From Auanema rhodensis (taxonomy: Eukaryota > Nematoda > Chromadorea > Rhabditida > Rhabditidae), in the NCBI GenBank assembly GCA_964057225.1, contig OZ059894.1, forward strand, positions 434,001 to 498,000: a stretch of 64,000 nt of DNA. The letters run 5' to 3'. Every line of letters begins with the position of its first letter. The first letter of the stretch is position 1. Position numbers and translations under genes: made by a program. Below are positions 50,130-63,990 of the stretch, piece after piece. The notes under the pieces were generated by a model. The model made no database searches. It was not told the DNA's origin and was given only the letters and a program-made list of their open reading frames with translations.

Positions 50130-53100
50130 TGTACATTTAATTAGCATAAATTAAAGTTCACGTAAATTTCAAAGTCATGGTTACCATGCACCAATATCAA
50201 TAAAAATTTGTTTTTAGACTAATATGGACATGGGGAATCTAATTTTGAAAACCGCATCTCTTTATCTTTCACGTGAACCGAGTTACATACCAAGTGCACA
50301 TCACGTGTACATTTAATTAGCATAAATTAAAGTTCACGTAAATTTCAAAGTCATGGTTACCATGAACCAATATCAATAAAAATTTGTTTTTAGACTAATA
50401 TGGACATGGGAAATCTAATTTTGAAAACCGCATCTCTTTATCTTTCACGTGAAGCGAGTTACATACCAAGTGCACATCACGTGTACATTTAAGTAGCATA
50501 AATTAAAGTTCACGTAAATTTCAAAGTCATGGTTACCATGTACCAATATCAATAAAAATTTGTTTTTAGACTAATATGGACATGGGGAATCTAATTTTGA
50601 AAACCGCATCTCTTCATCTTTCACGTGAAGCGAGTTACATACCAAGTGCACATCACGAGTACATTTAATTAGCATAAATTAAAGTTCACGTAAATTTCAA
50701 AGTCATGGTTACCATGAACCAATATCAATAAAAATTTGTTTTTAGACTAATATGGACATGGGGAATCTAATTTTGAAAACCGCATCTCTTTATCTTTCAC
50801 GTGAAGCGAGTTACAGACCAAGTGCACATTACGTGTACATTTAATTAGCATAAATTAAAGTTCACGTAAATTTCAAAGTCATGGTTACCATGAACCAATA
50901 TCAATAAAAAGTTGTTTTTAGACTAATATGGACATGGGGAATCTAATTTTGAAAACCGCATCTCTTTATCTTTCACGTGAAGCAAGTTACATACCAAGTG
51001 CACATCACGTGTACATTTAATTAGCATAAATTAAAGTTCACGTAAATTTCAAAGTCATGGTTACCATGCACCAATATCAATAAAAATTTGTTTTTAGACT
51101 AATATGGACATGGGGAATCTAATTTTGAAAACCGCATCTCTTTATCTTTCACGTGAAGCGAGTTACAGACCAAGTGCACATTACGTGTACATTTAATTAG
51201 CATAAATTAAAGTTCACGTAACCTTCAAAGTCATGGTTACCATGAACCAATATCAATAAAAATTTGTTTTTAGACTAATATGGACATGGGGAATCTAATT
51301 TTGAAAACCGCATCTCTTTATCTTTCACGTGAAGCGAGTTACATACCAAGAGCACATCACGTGTACATTTAATTAGCATAAATTAAAGTTCACGTAAATT
51401 TCAAAGTCATGGTTACCATGAACCAATATCAATAAAAATTTGTTTTTAGACTAATATGGACATGGGGAATCTAATTTTGAAAACCGCATCTCTTTATCTT
51501 TCACGTGAAGCGAGTTACATACCAAGTGCACATCACGTGTACATTTAATTAGCATAAATTAAAGTTCACGTAAATTTCAAAGTCATGGTTACCATGCACC
51601 AATATCAATAAAAATTTGTTTTTAGACTAATATGGACATGGGGAATCTAATTTTGAAAACCGCATCTCTTTATCTTTCACGTGAAGCGAGTTACATACCA
51701 AGTGCACATCACGTGTACATTTAATTAGCATAAATTAAAGTTCACGTAAATTTCAAAATCATGGTTACCATGAACCAATATCAATAAAAATTTGTTTTTA
51801 GACTAATATGGACATGGGGAATCTAATTTTGAAAACCGCATCTCTTTATCTTTCACGTGAAGCGAGTTACATACCAAGTGCACATCACGTGTACATTTAA
51901 TTAGCATAAATTAAAGTTCACGTAAATTTCAAAGTCATGGTTACCATGCACCAATATCAATAAAAATTTGTTTTTAGACTAATATGGACATGGGGAATCT
52001 AATTTTGAAAACCGCATCTCTTTATCTTTCACGTGAAGCGAGTTACATACCAAGTGCACATCACGTGTACATTTAATTAGCATAAATTAAAGTTCACGTA
52101 AATTTCAAAGTCATGGTTACCATGAACCAATATCAATAAAAATTTGTTTTTAGACTAATATGGACATGGGGAATCTAATTTTGAAAACCGCATCTCTTTA
52201 TCTTTCACGTGAAGCGAGTTACATACCAAGTGCACATCACGTGTACATTTAATTAGCATAAATTAAAGTTCACGTAAATTTCAAAGTCATGGTTACCATG
52301 CACCAATATCAATAAAAATTTGTTTTTAGACTAATATGGACATGGGGAATCTAATTTTGAAAACCGCATCTTTTTATCTTTTACGTGAAGCGAGTTACAT
52401 ACCAAGTGCACATCACGTGTACATTTAATTAGCATAAATTAAAGTTCACGTAATTTTCAAAGACATGGTTACCATGAACCAATATCAATAAAAATTTGTT
52501 TTTAGACTAATATGGACATGGGGAATCTAATTTTGAAAACCGCATCTCTTTATCTTTCACTTGAAGCGAGTTACATACCAAGTGCACATCACGTGTACAT
52601 TTAATTAGCATAAATTAAAGTTCACGTAAATTTCAAAGTCATGGTTACCATGAACCAATATCAATAAAAATTTGTTTTTAGACTAATATGGACATGGGGA
52701 ATCTAATTTTGAAAACCGCATCTCTTTATCTTTCACGTGAAGCGAGTTACAGACCAAGTGCACATTACGTGTACATTTAATTAGCATAAATTAAAGTTCA
52801 CGTAAATTTCAAAGTCATGGTTACCATGAACCAATATCAATAAAAATTTGTTTTTAGACTAATATGGACATGGGGAATCTAATTTTAAAAACCGCATCTC
52901 TTTATCTTTCACGTGAAGCGAGTTACATACCAAGTGCACATCACGAGTACATTTAATTAGCATAAATTAAAGTTCACGTAAATTTCAAAGACATGGTTAC
53001 CATGCACCAATATCAATAAAAATTTGTTTTTAGACTAATATGGACATGGGGAATCTAATTTTGAAAACCGCATCTCTTTATCTTTCACGTGAAGCGAGTT

Positions 53101-56100
53101 ACATACCAAGTGCACATCACGTGTACATTTAATTAGCATAAATTAAAGTTCACGTAAATTTCAAAGTCATGGTTACCATGCACCAATATCAATAAAAATT
53201 TGTTTTTAGACTAATATGGACATGGGGAATCTAATTTTGAAAACCGCATCTCTTTATCTTTCACGTGAAGCGAGTTACATACCAAGTGCACATCAGGTGT
53301 ACATTTAATTAGCATAAATTAAAGTTCACGTAATTTTCAAAGACATGGTTACCATGAACCAATATCAATAAAAATTTGTTTTTAGACTAATATGGACATG
53401 GGGAATCTAATTTTGAAAACCGCATCTCTTTATCTTTCACGTGAAGCGAGTTACATACCAAGTGCACATCACGTGTAAATTTAATTAGCATAAATTAAAG
53501 TTCACGTAAATTTCAAAGTCATGGTTACCATGAACCAATATCAATAAAAATTTGTTTTTAGACTAATATGGACATGGGGAATCTAATTTTGAAAACCGCA
53601 TCTCTTTATCTTTTACGTGAAGCGAGTTACATACCAAGTGCACTTCACGTGTACATTTAATTAGCATAAATTAAAGTTCACGTAATTTTCAAAGACATGG
53701 TTACCATGCACCAATATCAATAAAAATTTGTTTTTAGACTAATATGGACATGGGGAATCTAATTTTGAAAACCGCATCTCTTTATCTTTCACGTGAAGCG
53801 AGTTACATACCAAGTGCACATCACGTGTACATTTAATTAGCATAAATTAAAGTTCACGTAAATTTCAAAGTCATGGTTACCATGAACCAATATCAATAAA
53901 AATTTGTTTTTAGACTAATATGGACATGGGGAATCTAATTTTGAAAACCGCATCTCTTTATCTTTCACGTGAAGCAAGTTACATACAAAGTGCACATCAC
54001 GTGTACATTTAATTAGCATAAATTAAAGTTCACGTAAATTTCAAAGTCATGGTTACCATGCACCAATATCGATAAAAATTTGTTTTTAGACTAATATGGA
54101 CATGGGGAATCTAATTTTGAAAACCGCATCTCTTTATCTTTCACGTGAAGCGAGTTACATACCAAGTGCACATCACGTGTACATTTAATTAGCATAAATT
54201 AAAGTTCACGTAAATTTCAAAGTCATGGTTACCATGCACCAATATCGATAAAAATTTGTTTTTAGACTAATATGGACATGGGGAATCTAATTTTGAAAAC
54301 CGCATCTCTTTATCTTTTACGTGAAGCGAGTTACATACCAAGTGCACATCACGTGTACATTTAATTAGCATAAATTAAAGTTCACGTAATTTTCAAAGAC
54401 ATGGTTACCATGAACCAATATCAATAAAAATTTGTTTTTAAACTAATATGGACATGGGGAATCTAATTTTGAAAACCGCATCTCTTTATCTTTCACGTGA
54501 AGCGAGCTACATACCAAGTGCACATCACGTGTACATTTAATTAGCATAAATTAAAGTTCACGTAAATTTCAAAGTCATGGTTACCATGAACCAATATCAA
54601 TAAAAATTTGTTTTTAGACTAATATGGACATGGGGAATCTAATTTTGAAAACCGCATCTCTTTATCTTTCACGTGAAGCGAGTTACATACCAAGTGCACA
54701 TCACGTGTACATTTAATTAGCATAAATTAAAGTTCACGTAAATTTCAAAGTCATGGTTACCATGCACCAATATCAATAAAAATTTGTTTTTAGACTAATA
54801 TGGACATGGGGAATCTAATTTTGAAAACCGCATCTCTTTATCTTTCACGTGAACCGAGTTACATACCAAGTGCACATCACGTGTACATTTAATTAGCATA
54901 AATTAAAGTTCACGTAAATTTCAAAGTCATGGTTACCATGAACCAATATCAATAAAAATTTGTTTTTAGACTAATATGGACATGGGAAATCTAATTTTGA
55001 AAACCGCATCTCTTTATCTTTCACGTGAAGCGAGTTACATACCAAGTGCACATCACGTGTACATTTAAGTAGCATAAATTAAAGTTCACGTAAATTTCAA
55101 AGTCATGGTTACCATGTACCAATATCAATAAAAATTTGTTTTTAGACTAATATGGACATGGGGAATCTAATTTTGAAAACCGCATCTCTTCATCTTTCAC
55201 GTGAAGCGAGTTACATACCAAGTGCACATCACGAGTACATTTAATTAGCATAAATTAAAGTTCACGTAAATTTCAAAGTCATGGTTACCATGAACCAATA
55301 TCAATAAAAATTTGTTTTTAGACTAATATGGACATGGGGAATCTAATTTTGAAAACCGCATCTCTTTATCTTTCACGTGAAGCGAGTTACAGACCAAGTG
55401 CACATTACGTGTACATTTAATTAGCATAAATTAAAGTTCACGTAAATTTCAAAGTCATGGTTACCATGAACCAATATCAATAAAAATTTGTTTTTAGACT
55501 AATATGGACATGGGGAATCTAATTTTGAAAACCGCATCTCTTTATCTTTCACGTGAAGCAAGTTACATACCAAGTGCACATCACGTGTACATTTAATTAG
55601 CATAAATTAAAGTTCACGTAAATTTCAAAGTCATGGTTACCATGCACCAATATCAATAAAAATTTGTTTTTAGACTAATATGGACATGGGGAATCTAATT
55701 TTGAAAACCGCATCTCTTTATCTTTCACGTGAAGCGAGTTACAGACCAAGTGCACATTACGTGTACATTTAATTAGCATAAATTAAAGTTCACGTAACCT
55801 TCAAAGTCATGGTTACCATGAACCAATATCAATAAAAATTTGTTTTTAGACTAATATGGACATGGGGAATCTAATTTTGAAAACCGCATCTCTTTATCTT
55901 TCACGTGAAGCGAGTTACATACCAAGAGCACATCACGTGTACATTTAATTAGCATAAATTAAAGTTCACGTAACCTTCAAAGTCATGGTTACCATGAACC
56001 AATATCAATAAAAATTTGTTTTTAGACTAATATGGACATGGGGAATCTAATTTTGAAAACCGCATCTCTTTATCTTTCACGTGAAGCGAGTTACATACCA

Positions 56101-59100
56101 AGTGCACATCACGTGTACATTTAATTAGCATAAATTAAAGTTCACGTAAATTTCAAAGTCATGGTTACCATGCACCAATATCAATAAAAATTTGTTTTTA
56201 GACTAATATGGACATGGGGAATCTAATTTTGAAAACCGCATCTCTTTATCTTTCACGTGAAGCGAGTTACATACCAAGTGCACATCACGTGTACATTTAA
56301 TTAGCATAAATTAAAGTTCACGTAAATTTCAAAATCATGGTTACCATGAACCAATATCAATAAAAATTTGTTTTTAGACTAATATGGACATGGGGATTCT
56401 AATTTTGAAAACCGCATCTCTTTATCTTTCACGTGAAGCGAGTTACAGACCAAGTGCACATTACGTGTACATTTAATTAGCATAAATTAAAGTTCACGTA
56501 AATTTCAAAGTCATGGTTACCATGAACCAATATCAATAAAAATTTGTTTTTAGACTAATATGGACATGGGGAATCTAATTTTGAAAACCGCATCTCTTTA
56601 TCTTTCACGTGAAGCGAGTTACATACCAAGTGCACATCACGTGTACATTTAATTAGCATAAATTAAAGTTCACGTAAATTTCAAAGTCATGGTTACCATG
56701 CACCAATATCAATAAAAATTTGTTTTTAGACTAATATGGACATGGGGAATCTAATTTTGAAAACCGCATCTTTTTATCTTTTACGTGAAGCGAGTTACAT
56801 ACCAAGTGCACATCACGTGTACATTTAATTAGCATAAATTAAAGTTCACGTAATTTTCAAAGACATGGTTACCATGAACCAATATCAATAAAAATTTGTT
56901 TTTAGACTAATATGGACATGGGGAATCTAATTTTGAAAACCGCATCTCTTTATCTTTCACGTGAAGCGAGTTACATACCAAGTGCACATCACGTGTACAT
57001 TTAATTAGCATAAATTAAAGTTCACGTAAATTTCAAAGTCATGGTTACCATGAACCAATATCAATAAAAATTTGTTTTTAGACTAATATGGACATGGGGA
57101 ATCTAATTTTGAAAACCGCATCTCTTTATCTTTCACGTGAAGCGAGTTACAGACCAAGTGCACATTACGTGTACATTTAATTAGCATAAATTAAAGTTCA
57201 CGTAAATTTCAAAGTCATGGTTACCATGAACCAATATCAATAAAAATTTGTTTTTAGACTAATATGGACATGGGGAATCTAATTTTAAAAACCGCATCTT
57301 TTTATCTTTCACGTGAAGCGAGTTACATACCAAGTGCACATCACGAGTACATTTAATTAGCATAAATTAAAGTTCACGTAAATTTCAAAGACATGGTTAC
57401 CATGCACCAATATCAATAAAAATTTGTTTTTAGACTAATATGGACATGGGGAATCTAATTTTGAAAACCGCATCTCTTTATCTTTCACGTGAAGCGAGTT
57501 ACATACCAAGTGCACATCACGTGTACATTTAATTAGCATAAATTAAAGTTCACGTAAATTTCAAAGTCATGGTTACCATGCACCAATATCAATAAAAATT
57601 TGTTTTTAGACTAATATGGACATGGGGAATCTAATTTTGAAAACCGCATCTCTTTATCTTTCACGTGAAGCGAGTTACATACCAAGTGCACATCAGGTGT
57701 ACATTTAATTAGCATAAATTAAAGTTCACGTAATTTTCAAAGACATGGTTACCATGAACCAATATCAATAAAAATTTGTTTTTAGACTAATATGGACATG
57801 GGGAATCTAATTTTGAAAACCGCATCTCTTTATCTTTCACGTGAAGCGAGTTACATACCAAGTGCACATCACGTGTAAATTTAATTAGCATAAATTAAAG
57901 TTCACGTAAATTTCAAAGTCATGGTTACCATGAACCAATATCAATAAAAATTTGTTTTTAGACTAATATGGACATGGGGAATCTAATTTTGAAAACCGCA
58001 TCTCTTTATCTTTTACGTGAAGCGAGTTACATACCAAGTGCACTTCACGTGTACATTTAATTAGCATAAATTAAAGTTCACGTAATTTTCAAAGACATGG
58101 TTACCATGCACCAATATCAATAAAAATTTGTTTTTAGACTAATATGGACATGGGGAATCTAATTTTGAAAACCGCATCTCTTTATCTTTCACGTGAAGCG
58201 AGTTACATACCAAGTGCACATCACGTGTACATTTAATTAGCATAAATTAAAGTTCACGTAAATTTCAAAGTCATGGTTACCATGAACCAATATCAATAAA
58301 AATTTGTTTTTAGACTAATATGGACATGGGGAATCTAATTTTGAAAACCGCATCTCTTTATCTTTCACGTGAAGCAAGTTACATACAAAGTGCACATCAC
58401 GTGTACATTTAATTAGCATAAATTAAAGTTCACGTAAATTTCAAAGTCATGGTTACCATGCACCAATATCGATAAAAATTTGTTTTTAGACTAATATGGA
58501 CATGGGGAATCTAATTTTGAAAACCGCATCTCTTTATCTTTCACGTGAAGCGAGTTACATACCAAGTGCACATCACGTGTACATTTAATTAGCATAAATT
58601 AAAGTTCACGTAAATTTCAAAGTCATGGTTACCATGAACCAATATCAATAAAAATTTGTTTTTAGACTAATATGGACATGGGGAATCTAATTTTGAAAAC
58701 CGCATCTCTTTATCTTTCACGTGAAGCGAGTTACAGACCAAGTGCACATTACGTGTACATTTAATTAGCATAAATTAAAGTTCACGTAAATTTCAAAGTC
58801 ATGGTTACCATGAACCAATATCAATAAAAATTTGTTTTTAGACTAATATGGACATGGGGAATCTAATTTTGAAAACCGCATCTTTTTATCTTTCACGTGA
58901 AGCGAGTTACATACCAAGTGCACATCACGTGTACATTTAATTAGCATAAATTAAAGTTCACGTAAATTTCAAAGTCATGGTTACCATGCACCAATATCAA
59001 TAAAAATTTGTTTTTAGACTAATATGGACATGGGGAATCTAATTTTGAAAACCGCATCTTTTTATCTTTCACGTGAAGCGAGTTACATACCAAGTGCACA

Positions 59101-62100
59101 TCACGTGTACATTTAATTAGCATAAATTAAAGTTCACGTAAATTTCAAAGTCATGGTTACCATGCACCAATATCAATAAAAATTTGTTTTTAGACTAATA
59201 TGGACATGGGGAATCTAATTTTGAAAACCGCATCTTTTTATCTTTCACGTGAAGCGAGTTACATACCAAGTGCACATCACGTGTACATTTAATTAGCATA
59301 AATTAAAGTTCACGTAATTTTCAAAGACATGGTTACCATGAACCAATATCAATAAAAATTTGTTTTTGGACTAATATGGACATGGGGAATCTAATTTTGA
59401 AAACCGCATCTCTTTATCTTTCACGTGAAGCGAGCTACATACCAAGTGCACATCACGTGTACATTTAATTAGCATAAATTAAAGTTCACGTAAATTTCAA
59501 AGTCATGGTTACCAAGAACCAATATCGATAAAAATTTGTTTTTAGACTAATATGGACATGGGGAATCTAATTTTGAAAACCGCATCTTTTTATCTTTCAC
59601 GTGAAGCGAGTTACATACCAAGTGCACATCACGTGTACATTTAATTAGCATAAATTAAAGTTCACGTAAATTTCAAAGTCATGGTTACCATGCACCAATA
59701 TCAATAAAAATTTGTTTTTAGACTAATATGGACATGGGGAATCTAATTTTGAAAACCGCATCTCTTTATCTTTCACGTGAAGCGAGTTACATACCAAGTG
59801 CACATCACGTGTACATTTAATTAGCATAAATTAAAGTTCACGTAAATTTCAAAGTCATGGTTACCATGAACCAATATCAATAAAAATTTGTTTTTAGACT
59901 AATATGGACATGGGGAATCTAATTTTGAAAACCGCATCTCTTTATCTTTCACGTGAAGCGAGTTACATACCAAGTGCACATCACGTGTACATTTAATTAG
60001 CATAAATTAAAGTTCACGTGAATTTCAAAGTCATGGTTACCATGCACCAATATCAATAAAAATTTGTTTTTAGACTAATATGGACATGGGGAATCTAATT
60101 TTGAAAACCGCATCTCTTTATCTTTCAAGTGAAGCGAGTTACATACCAAGTGCACATCACGTGTACATTTAATTAGCATAAATTAAAGTTCACGTAAATT
60201 TCAAAGTCATGGTTACCATGCACCAATATCAATAAAAATTTGTTTTTAGACTAATATGGACATGGGGAATCTAATTTTGAAAACCGCATCTCTTTATCTC
60301 TCACGTGAAGCGAGTTACATACCAATTGCACATCACGTGTACATTTAATTAGCATAAATTAAAGTTCACGTAAATTTCAAAGTCATGGTTACCATGCACC
60401 AATATCAATAAAAATTTGTTTTTAGACTAATATGGACATGGGGAATCTAATTTTGAAAACCGCATCTCTTTATCTTTCACGTGAAGCGAGTTACATACCA
60501 AGTGCACATCACGTGTACATTTAATTAGCATAAATTAAAGTTCACGTAAATTTCAAAGTCATGGTTACCATGCACCAATATCAATAAAAATTTGTTTTTA
60601 GACTAATATGGACATGGGGAATCTAATTTTGAAAACCGCATCTCTTTATCTTTCACGTGAAGCAAGTTACATACCAAGTGCACATCACGTGTACATTTAA
60701 TTAGCATAAATTAAAGTTCACGTAAATTTCAAAGTCATGGTTACCATGCACCAATATCAATAAAAATTTGTTTTTAGACTAATATGGACATGGGGAATCT
60801 AATTTTGAAAACCGCATCTCTTTATCTTTCACGTGAAGCGAGTTACAGACCAAGTGCACATTACGTGTACATTTAATTAGCATAAATTAAAGTTCACGTA
60901 ACCTTCAAAGTCATGGTTACCATGAACCAATATCAATAAAAATTTGTTTTTAGACTAATATGGACATGGGGAATCTAATTTTGAAAACCGCATCTCTTTA
61001 TCTTTCACGTGAAGCGAGTTACATACCAAGAGCACATCACGTGTACATTTAATTAGCATAAATTAAAGTTCACGTAAATTTCAAAGTCATGGTTACCATG
61101 AACCAATATCAATAAAAATCTGTTTTTAGACTAATATGGACATGGGGAATCTAATTTTGAGAACCGCATCTCTTTATCTTTCACGTGAAGCGAGTTACAT
61201 ACCAAGTGCACATCACGTGTACATTTAATTAGCATAAATTAAAGTTCACGTAAATTTCAAAATCATGGTTACCATGAACCAATATCAATAAAAATTTGTT
61301 TTTAGACTAATATGGACATGGGGATTCTAATTTTGAAAACCGCATCTCTTTATCTTTCACGTGAAGCGAGTTACAGACCAAGTGCACATTACGTGTACAT
61401 TTAATTAGCATAAATTAAAGTTCACGTAAATTTCAAAGTCATGGTTACCATGAACCAATATCAATAAAAATTTGTTTTTAGACTAATATGGACATGGGGA
61501 ATCTAATTTTGAAAACCGCATCACTTTATCTTTCACGTGAAGCGAGTTACAGACCAAGTGCACATTACGTGTACATTTAATTAGCATAAATTAAAGTTCA
61601 CGTAAATTTCAAAGTCATGGTTACCATGAACCAATATCAATAAAAATTTGTTTTTAGACTAATATGGACATGGGGAATCTAATTTTAAAAACCGCATCTC
61701 TTTATCTTTCACGTGAAGCGAGTTACATACCAAGTGCACATCACGAGTACATTTAATTAGCATAAATTAAAGTTCACGTAAATTTCAAAGACATGGTTAC
61801 CATGCACCAATATCAATAAAAATTTGTTTTTAGACTAATATGGACATGGGGAATCTAATTTTGAAAACCGCATCTCTTTATCTTTCACGTGAAGCGAGTT
61901 ACATACCAAGTGCACATCACGTGTACATTTAATTAGCATAAATTAAAGTTCACGTAAATTTCAAAGTCATGGTTACCATGCACCAATATCAATAAAAATT
62001 TGTTTTTAGACTAATATGGACATGGGGAATCTAATTTTGAAAACCGCATCTCTTTATCTTTCACGTGAAGCGAGTTACATACCAAGTGCACATCAGGTGT

Positions 62101-63990
62101 ACATTTAATTAGCATAAATTAAAGTTCACGTAATTTTCAAAGACATGGTTACCATGAACCAATATCAATAAAAATTTGTTTTTAGACTAATATGGACATG
62201 GGGAATCTAATTTTGAAAACCGCATCTCTTTATCTTTCACGTGAAGCGAGTTACATACCAAGTGCACATCACGTGTAAATTTAATTAGCATAAATTAAAG
62301 TTCACGTAAATTTCAAAGTCATGGTTACCATGAACCAATATCAATAAAAATTTGTTTTTAGACTAATATGGACATGGGGAATCTAATTTTGAAAACCGCA
62401 TCTCTTTATCTTTTACGTGAAGCGAGTTACATACCAAGTGCACATCACGTGTACATTTAATTAGCATAAATTAAAGTTCACGTAATTTTCAAAGACATGG
62501 TTACCATGCACCAATATCAATAAAAATTTGTTTTTAGACTAATATGGACATGGGGAATCTAATTTTGTAAACCGCATCTCTTTATCTTTCACGTGAAGCG
62601 AGTTACATACCAAGTGCACATCACGTGTACATTTAATTAGCATAAATTAAAGTTCACGTAAATTTCAAAGTCATGGTTACCATGAACCAATATCAATAAA
62701 AATTTGTTTTTAGACTAATATGGACATGGGGAATCTAATTTTGAAAACCGCATCTCTTTATCTTTCACGTGAAGCAAGTTACATACAAAGTGCACATCAC
62801 GTGTACATTTAATTAGCATAAATTAAAGTTCACGTAAATTTCAAAGTCATGGTTACCATGCACCAATATCGATAAAAATTTGTTTTTAGACTAATATGGA
62901 CATGGGGAATCTAATTTTGAAAACCGCATCTCTTTATCTTTCACGTGAAGCGAGTTACATACCAAGTGCACATCACGTGTACATTTAATTAGCATAAATT
63001 AAAGTTCACGTAAATTTCAAAGTCATGGTTACCATGAACCAATATCAATAAAAATTTGTTTTTAGACTAATATGGACATGGGGAATCTAATTTTGAAAAC
63101 CGCATCTCTTTATCTTTCACGTGAAGCGAGTTACAGACCAAGTGCACATTACGTGTACATTTAATTAGCATAAATTAAAGTTCACGTAAATTTCAAAGTC
63201 ATGGTTACCATGAACCAATATCAATAAAAATTTGTTTTTAGACTAATATGGACATGGGGAATCGAATTTTGAAAACCGCATCTCTTTATCTTTCACGTGA
63301 AGCGAGTTACATACCAAGTGCACATCACGTGTACATTTAATTAGCATAAATTAAAGTTCACGTAAATTTCAAAGTCATGGTTACCATGCACCAATATCAA
63401 TAAAAATTTGTTTTTAGACTAATATGGACATGGGGAATCTAATTTTGAAAACCGCATCTCTTTATCTTTTACGTGAAGCGAGTTACATACCAAGTGCACA
63501 TCACGTGTACATTTAATTAGCATAAATTAAAGTTCACGTAATTTTCAAAGACATGGTTACCATGAACCAATATCAATAAAAATTTGTTTTTAGACTAAAA
63601 TGGACATGGGGAATCTAATTTTGAAAACCGCATCTCTTTATCTTTCACGTGAAGCGAGCTACATACCAAGTGCACATCACGTGTACATTTAATTAGCATA
63701 AATTAAAGTTCACGTAAATTTCAAAGTCATGGTTACCAAGAACCAATATCAATAAAAATTTGTTTTTAGACTAATATGGACATGGGGAATCTAATTTTGA
63801 AAACCGCATCTTTTTATCTTTCACGTGAAGCGAGTTACATACCAAGTGCACATCACGTGTACATTTAATTAGCATAAATTAAAGTTCACGTAATTTTCAA
63901 AGACATGGTTACCATGCACCAATATCAATAAAAATTTGTTTTTAGACTAATATGGACATGGGGAATCTAATTTTGTAAACCGCATCTCTT
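50130..63990 (+). repeat. Long higher-order repeat of 25-29 monomers (about 4.4-5.1 kb)
   Basis: Ordered rare variants recur three times. Early part: GTGAACCGAG near 50275/54851, TTTAAGTAGC near 50488/55064, CATGTACC near 50536/55112, TTACAGACC 50811/55387 (4,576 bp, 26 monomers), with CGTAACCTTC near 51217/55793/60897 and CCAAGAGCAC near 51348/55924/61028. Late part: CATCAGGTG near 53292/57692/62092, GTGTAAATTT near 53474/57874/62274 and ACATACAAAG near 53973/58373/62773, each exactly 4,400 bp (25 monomers) apart. Unit size therefore varies by gain or loss of whole monomers. TTACAGACC is always linked to CACATTACG 13 bp later. Confidence 0.92.

Larger units (their letters stand above)
46970..50130 (+). 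repeat. Fifteen-monomer spaced duplication
   Basis: The run TTTTCAGAC, GAGCTACAT, ACCAAGAACC and CATCTTTTTATC at about 47.01-47.24 kb recurs at 49.68-49.91 kb. The offset is 2,673 bp, which is 15 monomers plus the 33-bp partial duplication at 47.75 kb. Between the copies lie monomers mostly identical to the consensus (48.4-49.6 kb). Confidence 0.85.
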
